A stretch of 64,000 nucleotides of DNA from Salegentibacter sp. R32. Lineage in GTDB: Bacteria > Bacteroidota > Bacteroidia > Flavobacteriales > Flavobacteriaceae. The DNA lies in NCBI RefSeq assembly GCF_008692195.1, contig NZ_RXOM01000054.1, positions 146,024 to 210,023 of the forward strand. Direction: 5' to 3'. The position numbers and the translations under genes are program-made. This document shows, one piece after another, positions 9,694 to 19,172 of this stretch (within the stretch, counting starts at the first letter, position 1; every line of letters starts with the position of its first letter). Under the pieces are notes generated by a model. That model saw only the letters and a list, made by a program, of their open reading frames with translations, ran no database searches and had not been told where the DNA came from.

Positions 9694-9961
9694 AATTCAG
9701 TTTCATTTGGTTTGGTTATAACATAATAAAATTCTTGAATTTTCAAAATATCTTTAAATCTGAAAAAAATATTAAAGTATGTCGTAGAAATTAAATTATA
9801 AGCGTTCAATATTTTATATACATGAATGTTAAAGTTTATAATGTATAATTTTAAAAATCAGAATGTTAACTATACCGTATAAAATTATTGTTAATAAAAT
9901 TTTAATTTAAATATTCAATTAGATATATTGCAGCATTAACTAATAAAAATTTACAATTATT

Positions 9962-10249
9962 ATGAAAAAATTTACTTTATTAACACTTGCTATTGGTCTT
10001 TTCGCATTTACTTCTTGTTCCAGTGATGATGATGGTGGAGATGGTGGAAATTCAGATTGTGTGGTATGTTCTATGTCAATGGAAGGAAATAGTATCGATA
10101 CTGAATATTGCGATAATGGAGATGGTACTATGACAGTAACTGTAAGATCAGGTGGCCAAGAAGTTTCTCAAGACCAAGATATTCCAGAGGGTACTACTTT
10201 TGATGAAATAATCTCAGAAATGGAACAAAATGGGGAAAATTGTAATTAA
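9962..10249 (+). CDS. Small acidic lipoprotein of unknown function
   Basis: The 95-aa product has a lipoprotein signal peptide with lipobox FTSC (Cys19), followed by an SSDDDGGDGG stretch. That stretch resembles the acidic spacer seen after the lipid Cys in Bacteroidota surface lipoproteins. The mature part has four Cys (CVVC, YC and a C-terminal NC), which could form disulfides outside the inner membrane. I recognise no domain. It stands alone with its own terminator 23 nt after the stop. Confidence 0.8.
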   Translation: MKKFTLLTLAIGLFAFTSCSSDDDGGDGGNSDCVVCSMSMEGNSIDTEYCDNGDGTMTVTVRSGGQEVSQDQDIPEGTTFDEIISEMEQNGENCN

Positions 10250-10271
10250 TCGCAACGCAAAAACTAGAACC

Positions 10272-10305
10272 AAAAAAGCCTCTGAAATTTTCAGAGGCTT
10301 TTTTA
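10272..10305. terminator. Bidirectional intrinsic terminator between lipoprotein gene and lepA
   Basis: The stem GCCTCTGA / TCAGAGGC, extended by A-T pairs, has a run of T on each strand. It sits between two convergent genes and can serve both. Confidence 0.85.
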
Positions 10306-10308
10306 TAT

Positions 10309-12105
10309 CTAATCATTTAATTTTAAAACGGCCATAAAGGCTTCTTGCGGTATTTCTACATTTCCTACGGCACGCATCCTTTTCTTCCCTTTTTTCTGTT
10401 TTTCCAAAAGTTTACGCTTACGGGAAATATCACCTCCATAACATTTTGCGGTTACATCTTTACGAAGGGCTTTTACGGTTTCCCGGGCAATAATTTTGGC
10501 TCCGATTGCAGCTTGAATGGGAATATCGAATTGTTGTCTGGGAATTAATTCCTTTAATTTTTCACACATTTTCTTCCCAATATCATACGCATTATCTACG
10601 TGTAACAAGGCTGAAAGTGCATCAACCGTATTTCCGTTGAGAAGCACATCTACTTTTACCAATTTAGAAGGTTTCATTCCAATAGGAGCGTAATCAAAGG
10701 AAGCGTAACCTTTAGAAACGGTTTTTAAACGATCGTAAAAATCGAAAACAATTTCAGCTAAAGGCATATTAAAACTAAGTTCTACCCTTTCTGGGGTTAA
10801 GTAAGTTTGATTCACGATTTCCCCGCGTTTTTCAATACAAAGCGACATAACCGGTCCTACAAAATCGGCTTTTGTAATAATAGTGGCTTTAATAAAAGGT
10901 TCTTCTACCCGGTCTAATTTGGAAGGTTCCGGTAAGTCTGAGGGGTTGTTGACCAGAACGAGTTCATCGGGTTCTTTATTGGTGTAAGCGTAATACGATA
11001 CGTTGGGTACGGTGGTAATTACCGTCATATCAAACTCACGCTCTAAGCGTTCTTGTATAATTTCTAGATGCAGCATACCTAAAAATCCACAACGGAAACC
11101 AAAACCTAAAGCGGCAGAACTTTCCGGTTGAAAAACTAAAGAGGCATCATTTAACTGTAGTTTTTCCATACAGGAACGAAGCTCTTCGTAATCTTCAGTA
11201 TCTACGGGATAAATTCCGGCAAAAACCATGGGTTTTACATCTTCAAAACCTGCCACGGCTTCAGTAGTTGGATTTTCAGCATCGGTAATGGTATCTCCTA
11301 CTTTTACTTCACGGGCGTCTTTAATACCGGTTATTAAGTAACCTACATCTCCGGTTTTTATTTCTTTCTGCGGAAATTGTTTCAGTTTTAACGTACCCAC
11401 TTCATCTGCAGAATATTTTTTATTCGTGTTGACGAATTTAATTTGTTGTCCTTTTTTAATACTTCCGTTAATCACCCGAAAAAAGGTTTCAACTCCACGA
11501 AAAGGATTATAAACTGAGTCGAAAATAAGCGCTCTAAGTGGGGCGTCTGGTTTTCCTGTTGGAGCGGGAATGCGTTCAATAATGGCTTTTAAAATTTCTT
11601 CAATTCCTAGTCCGGTTTTGGCACTTGCGGGGATCACCTCAGAACGATCACATCCTAAAAGATCTACAATATCATCGGTTACTTCTTCCGGATTGGCGCT
11701 TGGTAAATCTACTTTATTAAGAACCGGGATAATTTCTAAGTCGTTCTCCAAGGCTAAATATAAGTTAGAAATAGTTTGGGCTTGTATACTTTGAGCCGCA
11801 TCAACGACGAGTAAAGCTCCTTCACAAGCGGCAATAGATCGTGAGACTTCATAAGAAAAATCTACGTGACCGGGAGTATCAATTAAATTAAGCACATATT
11901 CTTCTCCGTTATAAGGAAAATTCATTTGGATGGCGTGACTTTTAATGGTAATTCCACGTTCTCGTTCTAAATCCATACTATCAAGTAGTTGCTCTTGTTT
12001 TTCCCGTTCGGTTACAGAGCCGGTAAAGTCTAAGAGTCTGTCCGCCAGTGTGCTTTTACCGTGGTCTATATGTGCAATAATGCAAAAATTTCTAAAGTGC
12101 TTCAT
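10309..12105 (-). CDS. lepA: Elongation factor 4 (LepA), ribosome-associated GTPase
   Basis: The 598-aa protein has the translational GTPase P-loop AHIDHGKST (residues 11-19), the DTPGH and NKVD motifs, and the LepA-specific C-terminal domain with [19 protein letters not shown]4 acts on the ribosome and affects initiation and back-translocation under stress. Length matches the family. A TAnnTTTG box lies about 90 bp upstream on the minus strand. It is a single gene ending at a shared bidirectional terminator. Confidence 0.97.
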   Translation of the reverse strand: MKHFRNFCIIAHIDHGKSTLADRLLDFTGSVTEREKQEQLLDSMDLERERGITIKSHAIQMNFPYNGEEYVLNLIDTPGHVDFSYEVSRSIAACEGALLVVDAAQSIQAQTISNLYLALENDLEIIPVLNKVDLPSANPEEVTDDIVDLLGCDRSEVIPASAKTGLGIEEILKAIIERIPAPTGKPDAPLRALIFDSVYNPFRGVETFFRVINGSIKKGQQIKFVNTNKKYSADEVGTLKLKQFPQKEIKTGDVGYLITGIKDAREVKVGDTITDAENPTTEAVAGFEDVKPMVFAGIYPVDTEDYEELRSCMEKLQLNDASLVFQPESSAALGFGFRCGFLGMLHLEIIQERLEREFDMTVITTVPNVSYYAYTNKEPDELVLVNNPSDLPEPSKLDRVEEPFIKATIITKADFVGPVMSLCIEKRGEIVNQTYLTPERVELSFNMPLAEIVFDFYDRLKTVSKGYASFDYAPIGMKPSKLVKVDVLLNGNTVDALSALLHVDNAYDIGKKMCEKLKELIPRQQFDIPIQAAIGAKIIARETVKALRKDVTAKCYGGDISRKRKLLEKQKKGKKRMRAVGNVEIPQEAFMAVLKLND

Positions 12106-12192
12106 AAAACGTTATCAAATTGGACATCAAGAATCATAAATTTTAATACATTTCACAAAAAAAGTATTAGATTTGATTCTCAATAGATTTTG

Positions 12193-12200
12193 CAAATATA
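12193..12200 (-). promoter_or_regulatory. Bacteroidota -7 promoter element for lepA
   Basis: On the minus strand this reads TATATTTG, a perfect match to TAnnTTTG. It lies about 87 nt before the lepA ATG. No convincing -33 TTG was seen. Confidence 0.45.
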
Positions 12201-12284
12201 GTTTTTTAAAAATCGAAAAAAGAAAGTTATATCTTTTCAGCAAAGAATAATCAAATTTTAACGTCTACCCAAATTTCCCTAAGA

Positions 12285-14687
12285 TTGAAACGCTTAACCT
12301 CCATCATCTCCTTTTTTATTATAAGCATGACTGTTTATGGTCAACATACCATTGATGGAAAGGTTATTAGTATTGAAAATAAAGCTATTGCCTATGTAAA
12401 TGTGGTTTTATATCAACAGGTAGATTCTAGTTTTGTAGACGGTACTATTTCTGAAGAAAACGGCAGTTTTCATCTACAAGATATTAGTAAAGGAAATTAT
12501 TTTATTGAAGCCAGTTATGTGGGCTATCAAAATTCTAAATGGAGTTTTCGGTTAGACAAAAATAAAACGCTTCAACCTTTGGTTTTAAAAAAAGATGAGG
12601 AATATTTGGATGAGGTAACTGTTAGAACCAGAACTCCTGAAATTAGAAGAGAAAATGGTAAGATTATTTTTGATATTGAGCATACCAGTCTTTCTAGCGG
12701 AAATACTTGGGAGGTTTTAAAAAAAACCCCTGGGGTTATTAATATTCAAGGAAGTTTAAAAATTAGAAACACTTCGGCCACCATTTATATTAATGATAGA
12801 AAAGTAGATATCACTGAAGATGAACTTCAGCAATTATTGCAAAGTTATTCAGCAGAAAATGTACAAAAGATAGAGGTCTTAAGAAATCCCCCAGCAAAAT
12901 ACGATGCAGGTGATGGACCAATTATTAATATTGTGACTACAAAAATCTTGGTTCCCGGTTATAAAGGTAGCTTTAATGGAAGTTACACTCAAGCTATTTA
13001 CGCCAAGTATAATCTTGGGACGAGCCATTATTACAAAAACGATCATCTTAATATTTTCGGGAATTATAGCTTTTCACCTTCAAAGCGCTTTAAGCAAGAC
13101 GAAAGCTATATTAATTATATAAATGAAGAGAAAGAGGTTTTTCAGTCTTGGCAAACCGATTTTGATAGGACTACTAAGCAAGAAAACCATAATGCCAACT
13201 TAATGATTGATTATAAGTTGGATGATGAAAACACCTTGAGTTTTAGTTCCACAGGATTATACACTCCAGATAAAACTTACGATAACCACGGACAAACCAA
13301 TATTTACAATCAAGCATTTGAACTAGATTCACTTTTCACCACAGAAAGTCATTTAGATAATAATTTATTTAATACTGCTTACGATATTTCCTATCAACAT
13401 GTGTTTAATTCTTCTACAGATATTAGTGCAAATTTCCATTCCACTTATTACGATGAAGAAAAGCAGCAAATCATATTTACCGATTATTTTAATGCTGAAG
13501 ACCAATTGCTCAACCAAAATAGTTTTGCAACTGGAGCAGAGCAGAAAATAAATATTTATACCGGACAAATAGATTTTAAAACATTATTTGGCGATTATAA
13601 TTTTTCTAGCGGAATTAAATATTCAGATATCAATTCTACTAGTTTAATTAATTTTTATGAGGTTGAAAGTAATGCGCGTTTACTTGAAAACAGTTACTTA
13701 TCAGATAAATTTCAATACGATGAAGCTGTTTACGCAGCTTATTCAAGTGTTGCTAAAGAATGGGAAAAATTTAGTACAAAGTTAGGCTTACGGGTAGAGC
13801 ATACCAATAGAGAAGGACATTCTTTTAGTTTAAATCAATCTAACCAAAGAGATTATACAGAAATTTTTCCTTCTTTATATGTAAGTTACAAAGCATCAAA
13901 TAATCATAGTTTTGCTTTCGATTATGGCAGAAAAATAAACCGCCCTAAGTATGAGAGCTTAAACCCCTTTCGGTATTTTATAACTGAAAATAGTTATCAA
14001 TCTGGAAATCCCAATTTGCGGGCAGCCATAAGTAATGAATTCAATTTAAACTATACCCTTAAAAATAAATATTCATTTGATTTTTATTATCGTGACAATG
14101 GTAAAAATGTAGCTCACTTGGTTTTTCAAAACAATACCGATTTATTTTTGCATTCCATACAAGCCAATGTTTTAGAAAGTAAATCCTACGGTATCGATTT
14201 TTTTCATGCCCGGTCCCTAAAAAGTTGGTGGTATGCACAAGCGGTACTTTCAAGTTTTTATGAAGAAGAAACTTTTTTAGCAATAGAAAGTAATAATACC
14301 CCGGTAACTAATCAGGTAAGTGGTTTATATGCGTCTATTTATAATGGCTTAACCTTGTCTAAGGACGGGACATTTACCGGAGATCTTACCTTCTTTTATA
14401 TGTCTGCTTTCCTGTCTGGTTCCTATAAAATGGGAAGCAGGTCTAATTTATCTGTAGGGGCAAGAAAAACCATTTTAAATAACCGGGCAGAACTTTCTCT
14501 GCATTTTTCTGATATTTTTAATGATTATGCCCCTCAATTAAACTCTACATATTTAAATCAAGATAATGGGTATTATGCCTTACCGGAAAATAGATTTGTT
14601 CGTATTGGTTTTAAATATAAGTTTGGGAATAGTGATTTAAAGGATAATGAGCGTAGTATAGATGCTGCAGAACGGGATAGGTTGTAA
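12285..14687 (+). CDS. TonB-dependent-receptor-like outer-membrane beta-barrel protein
   Basis: The 800-aa protein starts with a TTG codon and a signal peptide (cleavage near TVYG|QHT). A carboxypeptidase-regulatory-like domain (about 20-105) is followed by a plug-like domain (about 110-215) and a long beta-rich barrel ending in a C-terminal aromatic strand (VRIGFKYKFG) and a short tail. This is the Bacteroidota outer-membrane beta-barrel family related to TonB receptors. The substrate is unknown; no SusD-like partner is adjacent. No ATG start fits the signal peptide, so TTG is chosen. Confidence 0.85.
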   Translation: MKRLTSIISFFIISMTVYGQHTIDGKVISIENKAIAYVNVVLYQQVDSSFVDGTISEENGSFHLQDISKGNYFIEASYVGYQNSKWSFRLDKNKTLQPLVLKKDEEYLDEVTVRTRTPEIRRENGKIIFDIEHTSLSSGNTWEVLKKTPGVINIQGSLKIRNTSATIYINDRKVDITEDELQQLLQSYSAENVQKIEVLRNPPAKYDAGDGPIINIVTTKILVPGYKGSFNGSYTQAIYAKYNLGTSHYYKNDHLNIFGNYSFSPSKRFKQDESYINYINEEKEVFQSWQTDFDRTTKQENHNANLMIDYKLDDENTLSFSSTGLYTPDKTYDNHGQTNIYNQAFELDSLFTTESHLDNNLFNTAYDISYQHVFNSSTDISANFHSTYYDEEKQQIIFTDYFNAEDQLLNQNSFATGAEQKINIYTGQIDFKTLFGDYNFSSGIKYSDINSTSLINFYEVESNARLLENSYLSDKFQYDEAVYAAYSSVAKEWEKFSTKLGLRVEHTNREGHSFSLNQSNQRDYTEIFPSLYVSYKASNNHSFAFDYGRKINRPKYESLNPFRYFITENSYQSGNPNLRAAISNEFNLNYTLKNKYSFDFYYRDNGKNVAHLVFQNNTDLFLHSIQANVLESKSYGIDFFHARSLKSWWYAQAVLSSFYEEETFLAIESNNTPVTNQVSGLYASIYNGLTLSKDGTFTGDLTFFYMSAFLSGSYKMGSRSNLSVGARKTILNNRAELSLHFSDIFNDYAPQLNSTYLNQDNGYYALPENRFVRIGFKYKFGNSDLKDNERSIDAAERDRL

Positions 14688-14743
14688 GTGCAAATTATTC
14701 TATTCATTTTTAATATTAAAAACAGCAGTTCATTCTTATTTAT

Positions 14744-14751
14744 TAATTTTG
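14744..14751 (+). promoter_or_regulatory. Bacteroidota -7 promoter element for dusB
   Basis: TAATTTTG matches TAnnTTTG and lies 29 nt before the TTG start. No -33 TTG at the usual spacing is visible. Confidence 0.5.
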
Positions 14752-14780
14752 CAGCTTAGAACCTAAAATAAAATTCAGTT

Positions 14781-15773
14781 TTGGCAAAGATAGGAGATAT
14801 AGATGTAGGAGAATTTCCGTTGTTGTTAGCCCCGATGGAAGATGTGAGCGATCCACCATTTAGGGCATTGTGCAAAGAGCAAGGTGCCGATGTGGTGTAT
14901 ACTGAATTTATTTCTTCAGAAGGACTCATTCGTGACGCCGCAAAAAGTGTAATGAAGCTTGACATTTATGAAAAAGAACGTCCCGTTGGTATTCAAATTT
15001 TTGGTGCCAATTTAGAATCGATGTTAGAGTCGGTTGAGATTGTTGAAAAATCGGGACCGGATATTATTGACATTAATTTTGGGTGCCCGGTAAAAAAAGT
15101 AGTTTCCAAAGGCGCCGGTGCAGGGATTTTAAAAGATATTGATCTCATGGTTTCGCTTACCGAAGCAATGGTAAAACATACCAAACTTCCGGTAACGGTA
15201 AAAACACGTTTAGGTTGGGATCACGATTCAATTAAAATTATTGAAGTAGCCGAGCGTTTACAAGATGTGGGCTGTAAAGCCATTTCTATTCACGGAAGAA
15301 CCCGTGCGCAAATGTATAAAGGTGATGCTGATTGGAAACCTATTGCTGAAGTAAAAAACAATCCGCGAATGCATATTCCCGTTTTTGGGAATGGTGATGT
15401 AAACACACCCGAAAGAGCCGTTGAAATGCGAGATAAATACGGACTGGATGGAGCCATGATTGGTAGAGCCTGCATTGGTTATCCTTGGTTTTACAGAGAA
15501 GTAAAGCATTACATACAAACTGGAGAACACTTGACTCCACCTACCATGAAAGAACGTATTGAAGCTGCTAGAAGACACTTACAAATGGCCATTGATTGGA
15601 AAGGTGAAAAGTTAGGTGTTTTTGAAACCCGTCGCCACTATACCAACTATTTTAGAGGAATACCACATTTTAAGGAGTACCGAATGAAAATGGTAACCAG
15701 TGATGCTGCAGAAGATGTATTCGCCGCGTTTGATGAGGTTGAACGGGATTTTGGTGATTATGTTTTTAGCTAA
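14781..15773 (+). CDS. dusB: tRNA-dihydrouridine synthase (DusB-like)
   Basis: The 330-aa flavoenzyme has the Dus motifs LLAPMEDVSD (15-24), NFGCP with catalytic Cys102, KTRLGW, and the FMN-binding GNGD and GRACIG stretches. It reduces uridines in the tRNA D-loop using FMN and NADPH. The start is TTG: the reading MAKIGDIDVGEFP is where the conserved N-terminus begins and no ATG lies near it. It has its own -7 box and is not tightly linked to its neighbours. Confidence 0.93.
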   Translation: MAKIGDIDVGEFPLLLAPMEDVSDPPFRALCKEQGADVVYTEFISSEGLIRDAAKSVMKLDIYEKERPVGIQIFGANLESMLESVEIVEKSGPDIIDINFGCPVKKVVSKGAGAGILKDIDLMVSLTEAMVKHTKLPVTVKTRLGWDHDSIKIIEVAERLQDVGCKAISIHGRTRAQMYKGDADWKPIAEVKNNPRMHIPVFGNGDVNTPERAVEMRDKYGLDGAMIGRACIGYPWFYREVKHYIQTGEHLTPPTMKERIEAARRHLQMAIDWKGEKLGVFETRRHYTNYFRGIPHFKEYRMKMVTSDAAEDVFAAFDEVERDFGDYVFS

Positions 15774-15864
15774 TGAATTTTCTATCCTGTAATCCATTTA
15801 TCATCGCTAATGGTGTATGGGTTTGTAGTATGAAATTTGAAAAAGTCAACAGAATAAAGAATAA

Positions 15865-16620
15865 ATGTTCAGGCATCAAGGAAAAAGCAGGACGTTAAAA
15901 CATAACCTGAGAATTGCAACTGTTTTGTCTTTTGTAGCCGGAATTGTGAATGTTACAGGTTTTTTAGCTTTTAATCAATTAACAACAAATGTAACCGGAC
16001 ATTTTGCCCTGTTTATTTATGACCTTTCCAATTTCGAATTTTGGAAAGGAACAGTGTACTTTTTGTACATTCTTGTTTTCCTTATAGGTTCTTTTTTTTC
16101 AAGCTTTTTAATAGAGAAATACAAAAAGAATAAAAAGTTAAATGTTTTTGTTGTGCCAACCGTAATTGAATGTTTGATTCTAACAACAATCGTAATTCTA
16201 AATTATTTTTCAGAAATAAAATATCCTAATTTAATCGTTTGTTCTCTGCTTTTTGCAATGGGAATCCAAAATTCTTTCGTCACAAAAATTTCAAATGCGG
16301 TCGTAAGGACCACACATCTCACGGGACTTTTTACCGATTTAGGTATCGAACTGTCACAACTATTTTTCCCAGAATCTCAAGCCTATCGAGAAAAAATTAA
16401 AGCGACTATAAAACTGCGTATTTATATTATTACCTTTTTCTTCCTTGGTGGATCGGTTGGCGGATATTTGCATTCAAGACTATTCTTGGGGTTAAATACT
16501 TTAATTTTCGGAGTGATTATTTTATTTATCAGTTTATTTTATGATGATTTGAGATATAGGTTAATTAGAATAAAAAGAAAATTCAAAGGAAGAAAAAACT
16601 ATAAAAAACAATTACTATAA
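15865..16620 (+). CDS. YoaK/DUF1275 family membrane protein
   Basis: The 251-aa protein has about six hydrophobic segments and the DUF1275 pattern GIVNVTGFLAF...TNVTGH near residues 31-50, with a basic C-terminal tail. The family is widespread in inner membranes; its biochemical role is not established. It stands alone between dusB and the convergent permease gene. Confidence 0.8.
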   Translation: MFRHQGKSRTLKHNLRIATVLSFVAGIVNVTGFLAFNQLTTNVTGHFALFIYDLSNFEFWKGTVYFLYILVFLIGSFFSSFLIEKYKKNKKLNVFVVPTVIECLILTTIVILNYFSEIKYPNLIVCSLLFAMGIQNSFVTKISNAVVRTTHLTGLFTDLGIELSQLFFPESQAYREKIKATIKLRIYIITFFFLGGSVGGYLHSRLFLGLNTLIFGVIILFISLFYDDLRYRLIRIKRKFKGRKNYKKQLL

Positions 16621-16663
16621 GTAGTTGCTTGGTCTTTCCTAATTTTTTTAAACAAGGGGTAAA

Positions 16664-17863
16664 TTAACGTAATATTTTTCCAACTCTTGTAGAACCAATG
16701 TAAGAAGCAATGATTCCTAAAATCATAATAGTAAAAAATACGATCACTATATTTTTCATTTCAAATAAAACGGGATAAGGCAGGCTTGGGGTAATCATCA
16801 CTAAATTAAATTGCTGTTGAAGGTATATAACTATAAACCCAATTACCAAGCCTAAAACTCCGCCAATAAGCGTAAGCAAAGCTCCTTGCAAAAAGAAAAC
16901 CCTACGTATTTGATGAATATTTGCCCCTAAACTATAAAAGGTTTTTATATTGATTTGTTTATCAAGTATGGCCATGACAATCGCTCCCCCTACATTAAAA
17001 AGAGCGATAATAATTATTAAAGTGAAAATAAGATAAACCGCAAGATTTTCAGTATTCAGCATTTTGTAAAGCTTATCATTCAACTCAATACGGTCCTTGA
17101 TGATCACTTCATTATTGAATAATTGCTGAATTTTCTCACGTACATCTGCTTCATCTGCATTTTCAGCTAAATCAATTTCAATAGCAGAAATTTCATTTTC
17201 CTTTAATTCAAGTAATTTTTTTGCTAACGGAAAAGGAGTATACACATATTTATTATCCAGTTCTTCATTAATGCTATAAATTCCAATCACCATGGAAGAA
17301 ACTGAATTAAAAGCTTCTGCAGGATTGGAAACTTGTCCTTTTCCCGGCCGGGGCACAAAAATTTTTAAAATATCACCATATCCGGCAACTCCCAACGAAA
17401 GTTTACGGGATATACTATTGCCAATAACTACTTGTTTTTCATTTTGATGGAGCCAAGTCCCTGCGATAATTGCGCTATCTACCGCATTTACTTGTAAATA
17501 GTTTTCGTCAATACCTTTTATATAAGAAGAAGGAACATTTTTATCTCGAAAATTGAGCAATACCCGTTCTTCAATTACCTTAGAAGAAATGTTGATTCCT
17601 TCAATTTGATTCAATTTATCTTCTTGCTCTGCTTGATAGATGAAATATTTTCCGGTTTTTGGAAGGATTTTTAAATCGGGATCAAACTTGTTGGAAAAAG
17701 AGAGACTGAATTCTTTTAATCCCGAAAAACCTGAAAGTACAATAAACAAAGCCATTGCTCCGGCAAAAACACCAATGGCAGCAATAAGCGTAATAATATT
17801 TATCGCATTATTTTTGCTTTTGGTAAATAAGTAGCGTTTGGCAATGTAGTAGGAAAAATTCAA
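16664..17863 (-). CDS. FtsX-like ABC transporter permease (LolC/LolE type)
   Basis: The 399-aa protein has one N-terminal transmembrane segment (about 22-45), a large periplasmic domain (about 50-265) and three C-terminal membrane segments, the MacB/FtsX layout of lipoprotein-release permeases. The opening (M)NFSYYIAKRYLF is typical of LolC/E. LolCDE extracts lipoproteins from the inner membrane. The start is TTG, 1 nt after the rbfA stop, so translation is probably coupled. No ATPase subunit gene is adjacent, so a LolD partner must be elsewhere. Confidence 0.85.
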   Translation of the reverse strand: MNFSYYIAKRYLFTKSKNNAINIITLIAAIGVFAGAMALFIVLSGFSGLKEFSLSFSNKFDPDLKILPKTGKYFIYQAEQEDKLNQIEGINISSKVIEERVLLNFRDKNVPSSYIKGIDENYLQVNAVDSAIIAGTWLHQNEKQVVIGNSISRKLSLGVAGYGDILKIFVPRPGKGQVSNPAEAFNSVSSMVIGIYSINEELDNKYVYTPFPLAKKLLELKENEISAIEIDLAENADEADVREKIQQLFNNEVIIKDRIELNDKLYKMLNTENLAVYLIFTLIIIIALFNVGGAIVMAILDKQINIKTFYSLGANIHQIRRVFFLQGALLTLIGGVLGLVIGFIVIYLQQQFNLVMITPSLPYPVLFEMKNIVIVFFTIMILGIIASYIGSTRVGKILR

Positions 17864-17864
17864 C

Positions 17865-18260
17865 TTAAGATTTTTTACGCTTGTCTAGCAGGTCTGGATT
17901 TTCAATTGGGTTTTCTTCTCCTTTAACGGCCTCTTCAATTTTTTCGATATATTCTAACGAATCGTCTAAATACAAGTTTAAATCTGGCATTTTTCGCAAC
18001 TGATTTTTGGTACGTTGCGCTAGTTGATGCTTTAACTGTGGGGCAATATTTTTTAATTCTTCTAATAAACCTTTGGCATCTTTCGCGGGGAAAATGCTGA
18101 TGTAGGCTTTGGCAATCGATAAATCTGTGGTTACTTTTACTTTAGAAACCGAAACGATAATTCCGGTTAAATTATTCCTTTTTAATTCTTGCTGAATAAC
18201 ATCGGCAAGGTCACGTTGCAAAACACCGCCAATTTTTTTTTGTCTATTTGTCTCTTCCAT
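17865..18260 (-). CDS. rbfA: Ribosome-binding factor A
   Basis: This 131-aa protein has the RbfA KH-like fold signature: an N-terminal RQKKIGGVLQRDLADVIQ helix, the central VSKVKVTTDLSIAKAYIS strand region, and LRKMPDLNLYLDDS near 105-118. RbfA helps 30S maturation. It is first in a two-gene unit with the LolC/E-like permease. A TAnnTTTG box ends only 4 nt before the ATG, suggesting an almost leaderless mRNA. Confidence 0.93.
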   Translation of the reverse strand: MEETNRQKKIGGVLQRDLADVIQQELKRNNLTGIIVSVSKVKVTTDLSIAKAYISIFPAKDAKGLLEELKNIAPQLKHQLAQRTKNQLRKMPDLNLYLDDSLEYIEKIEEAVKGEENPIENPDLLDKRKKS

Positions 18261-18264
18261 AGCA

Positions 18265-18272
18265 CAAAAATA
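18265..18272 (-). promoter_or_regulatory. Bacteroidota -7 element for rbfA, nearly touching the start codon
   Basis: The minus strand reads TATTTTTG (TAnnTTTG), ending 4 nt before the ATG of rbfA. If used, the transcript would be leaderless or nearly so. Confidence 0.5.
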
Positions 18273-18320
18273 GATTATTTAAAAGGATTTATTATTTTGC
18301 TGCTATAAAATTTACTAAAA

Positions 18321-18725
18321 ATGAAGAAAATAGAACATATTGGGATTGCGGTAAAAGATTTAGAGCAAGCCAATCAATTATATTCAACCTTATTAAACAC
18401 AAAACCTTATAAAGAAGAAAAGGTAGAAAGTGAAGGCGTAATCACCTCATTTTTTAAAACAGGTGAAAGTAAAATAGAATTATTAGCAGCGACAAATGAA
18501 GACAGTCCGATTGCTAAATACATAAATAAAAGAGGGGAGGGAATCCATCACATTGCTTTTTACGTAAATAATATTGAAAAGGAAATAGACCGACTACAAA
18601 AAGAAGGATTTGTTCTTTTAAATGAACAACCCAAAAAAGGAGCTGATAATAAAAAGGTAGCCTTTTTGCACCCAAAATCGGCTAATGGCGTATTGGTAGA
18701 GCTTTGCGAAGAAATTGAGGATTAA
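18321..18725 (+). CDS. mce: Methylmalonyl-CoA epimerase
   Basis: The 134-aa vicinal-oxygen-chelate protein begins KKIEHIGIAVKDL and has HHIAFYV and LVELCE metal-ligand regions. This matches methylmalonyl-CoA epimerase in length and motif order. The enzyme interconverts (S)- and (R)-methylmalonyl-CoA in propionate metabolism. The mutase genes are not in the window. Confidence 0.9.
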   Translation: MKKIEHIGIAVKDLEQANQLYSTLLNTKPYKEEKVESEGVITSFFKTGESKIELLAATNEDSPIAKYINKRGEGIHHIAFYVNNIEKEIDRLQKEGFVLLNEQPKKGADNKKVAFLHPKSANGVLVELCEEIED

Positions 18726-18735
18726 ATAAAATAAA

Positions 18736-18767
18736 TTTGTTTGGTTTAATTCAATTACATATTTTTG
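18736..18767 (+). promoter_or_regulatory. Promoter of the CAT-anticodon tRNA
   Basis: TTTG at 18736-18739 is followed after 20 nt by TATTTTTG at 18760-18767, a full match to the Bacteroidota -33/-7 arrangement. The tRNA starts 12 nt downstream. Confidence 0.7.
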
Positions 18768-18778
18768 CGCTCTGTTCA

Positions 18779-18852
18779 GGACCCATAGCTCAGCTGGTTA
18801 GAGCACCTGACTCATAATCAGGGGGTCGATGGTTCGAGCCCATCTGGGTCCA
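18779..18852 (+). tRNA. tRNA with CAT anticodon (tRNA-Ile2 or elongator tRNA-Met)
   Basis: A full 74-nt cloverleaf is present: acceptor GGACCCA/TGGGTCC, D-stem GCTC/GAGC, anticodon stem CCTGA/TCAGG with loop CTCATAA, T-stem GATGG/CCATC with TTCGAGC loop, and discriminator A. CCA is not encoded. CAT anticodons belong to Met or to Ile decoded after lysidine modification. C4-G69 and C5-G68 in the acceptor resemble TilS recognition features of tRNA-Ile2, so Ile2 is somewhat favoured, but this is inference. Confidence 0.95.
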
Positions 18853-18981
18853 CAATTTTAATGAGGAGGTCTTTTAAATTTATTAACGAATTTTTGGTTA
18901 AAACTTTGTTTAAGTTTTTTTAATAATTTTTTATGATTAATTAACCTTGAAAAGAATAAACAATTTATAATTTAGCCCTCT

Positions 18982-19170
18982 ATGAGAAAGAAGAATTTAC
19001 AAATATTATTTTCATTACTACTTTTGCTTCTAGTAGTGAATCCAGCCTTTGCTTATCAAGGAGGGCCAGGTTTTCCTCCTCCAGGTATGCCTATTGATGG
19101 TTTTATTTCAGTTTTTATTGCGGTAGGTGCTTTTTTAGGTTTTAAATTTTTCAACAGAAAAGATAAATAA
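18982..19170 (+). CDS. Very small exported protein with proline-rich motif and C-terminal membrane segment (PID-CTERM-like)
   Basis: The 62-aa product consists of a signal peptide (to about AFA, residue 24), a mature stretch GGPGFPPPGMPIDGF, one hydrophobic segment (about 43-56) and a basic end FNRKDK. Signal peptide, short motif, membrane helix and basic tail is the layout of C-terminal protein-sorting tripartite signals. The PPPGMPID motif resembles the short PID-type sorting proteins annotated in Bacteroidota. There is almost nothing between signal and sorting tail, so the protein may be the sorting tail alone. Function unknown. Confidence 0.7.
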   Translation: MRKKNLQILFSLLLLLLVVNPAFAYQGGPGFPPPGMPIDGFISVFIAVGAFLGFKFFNRKDK

Positions 19171-19172
19171 TT

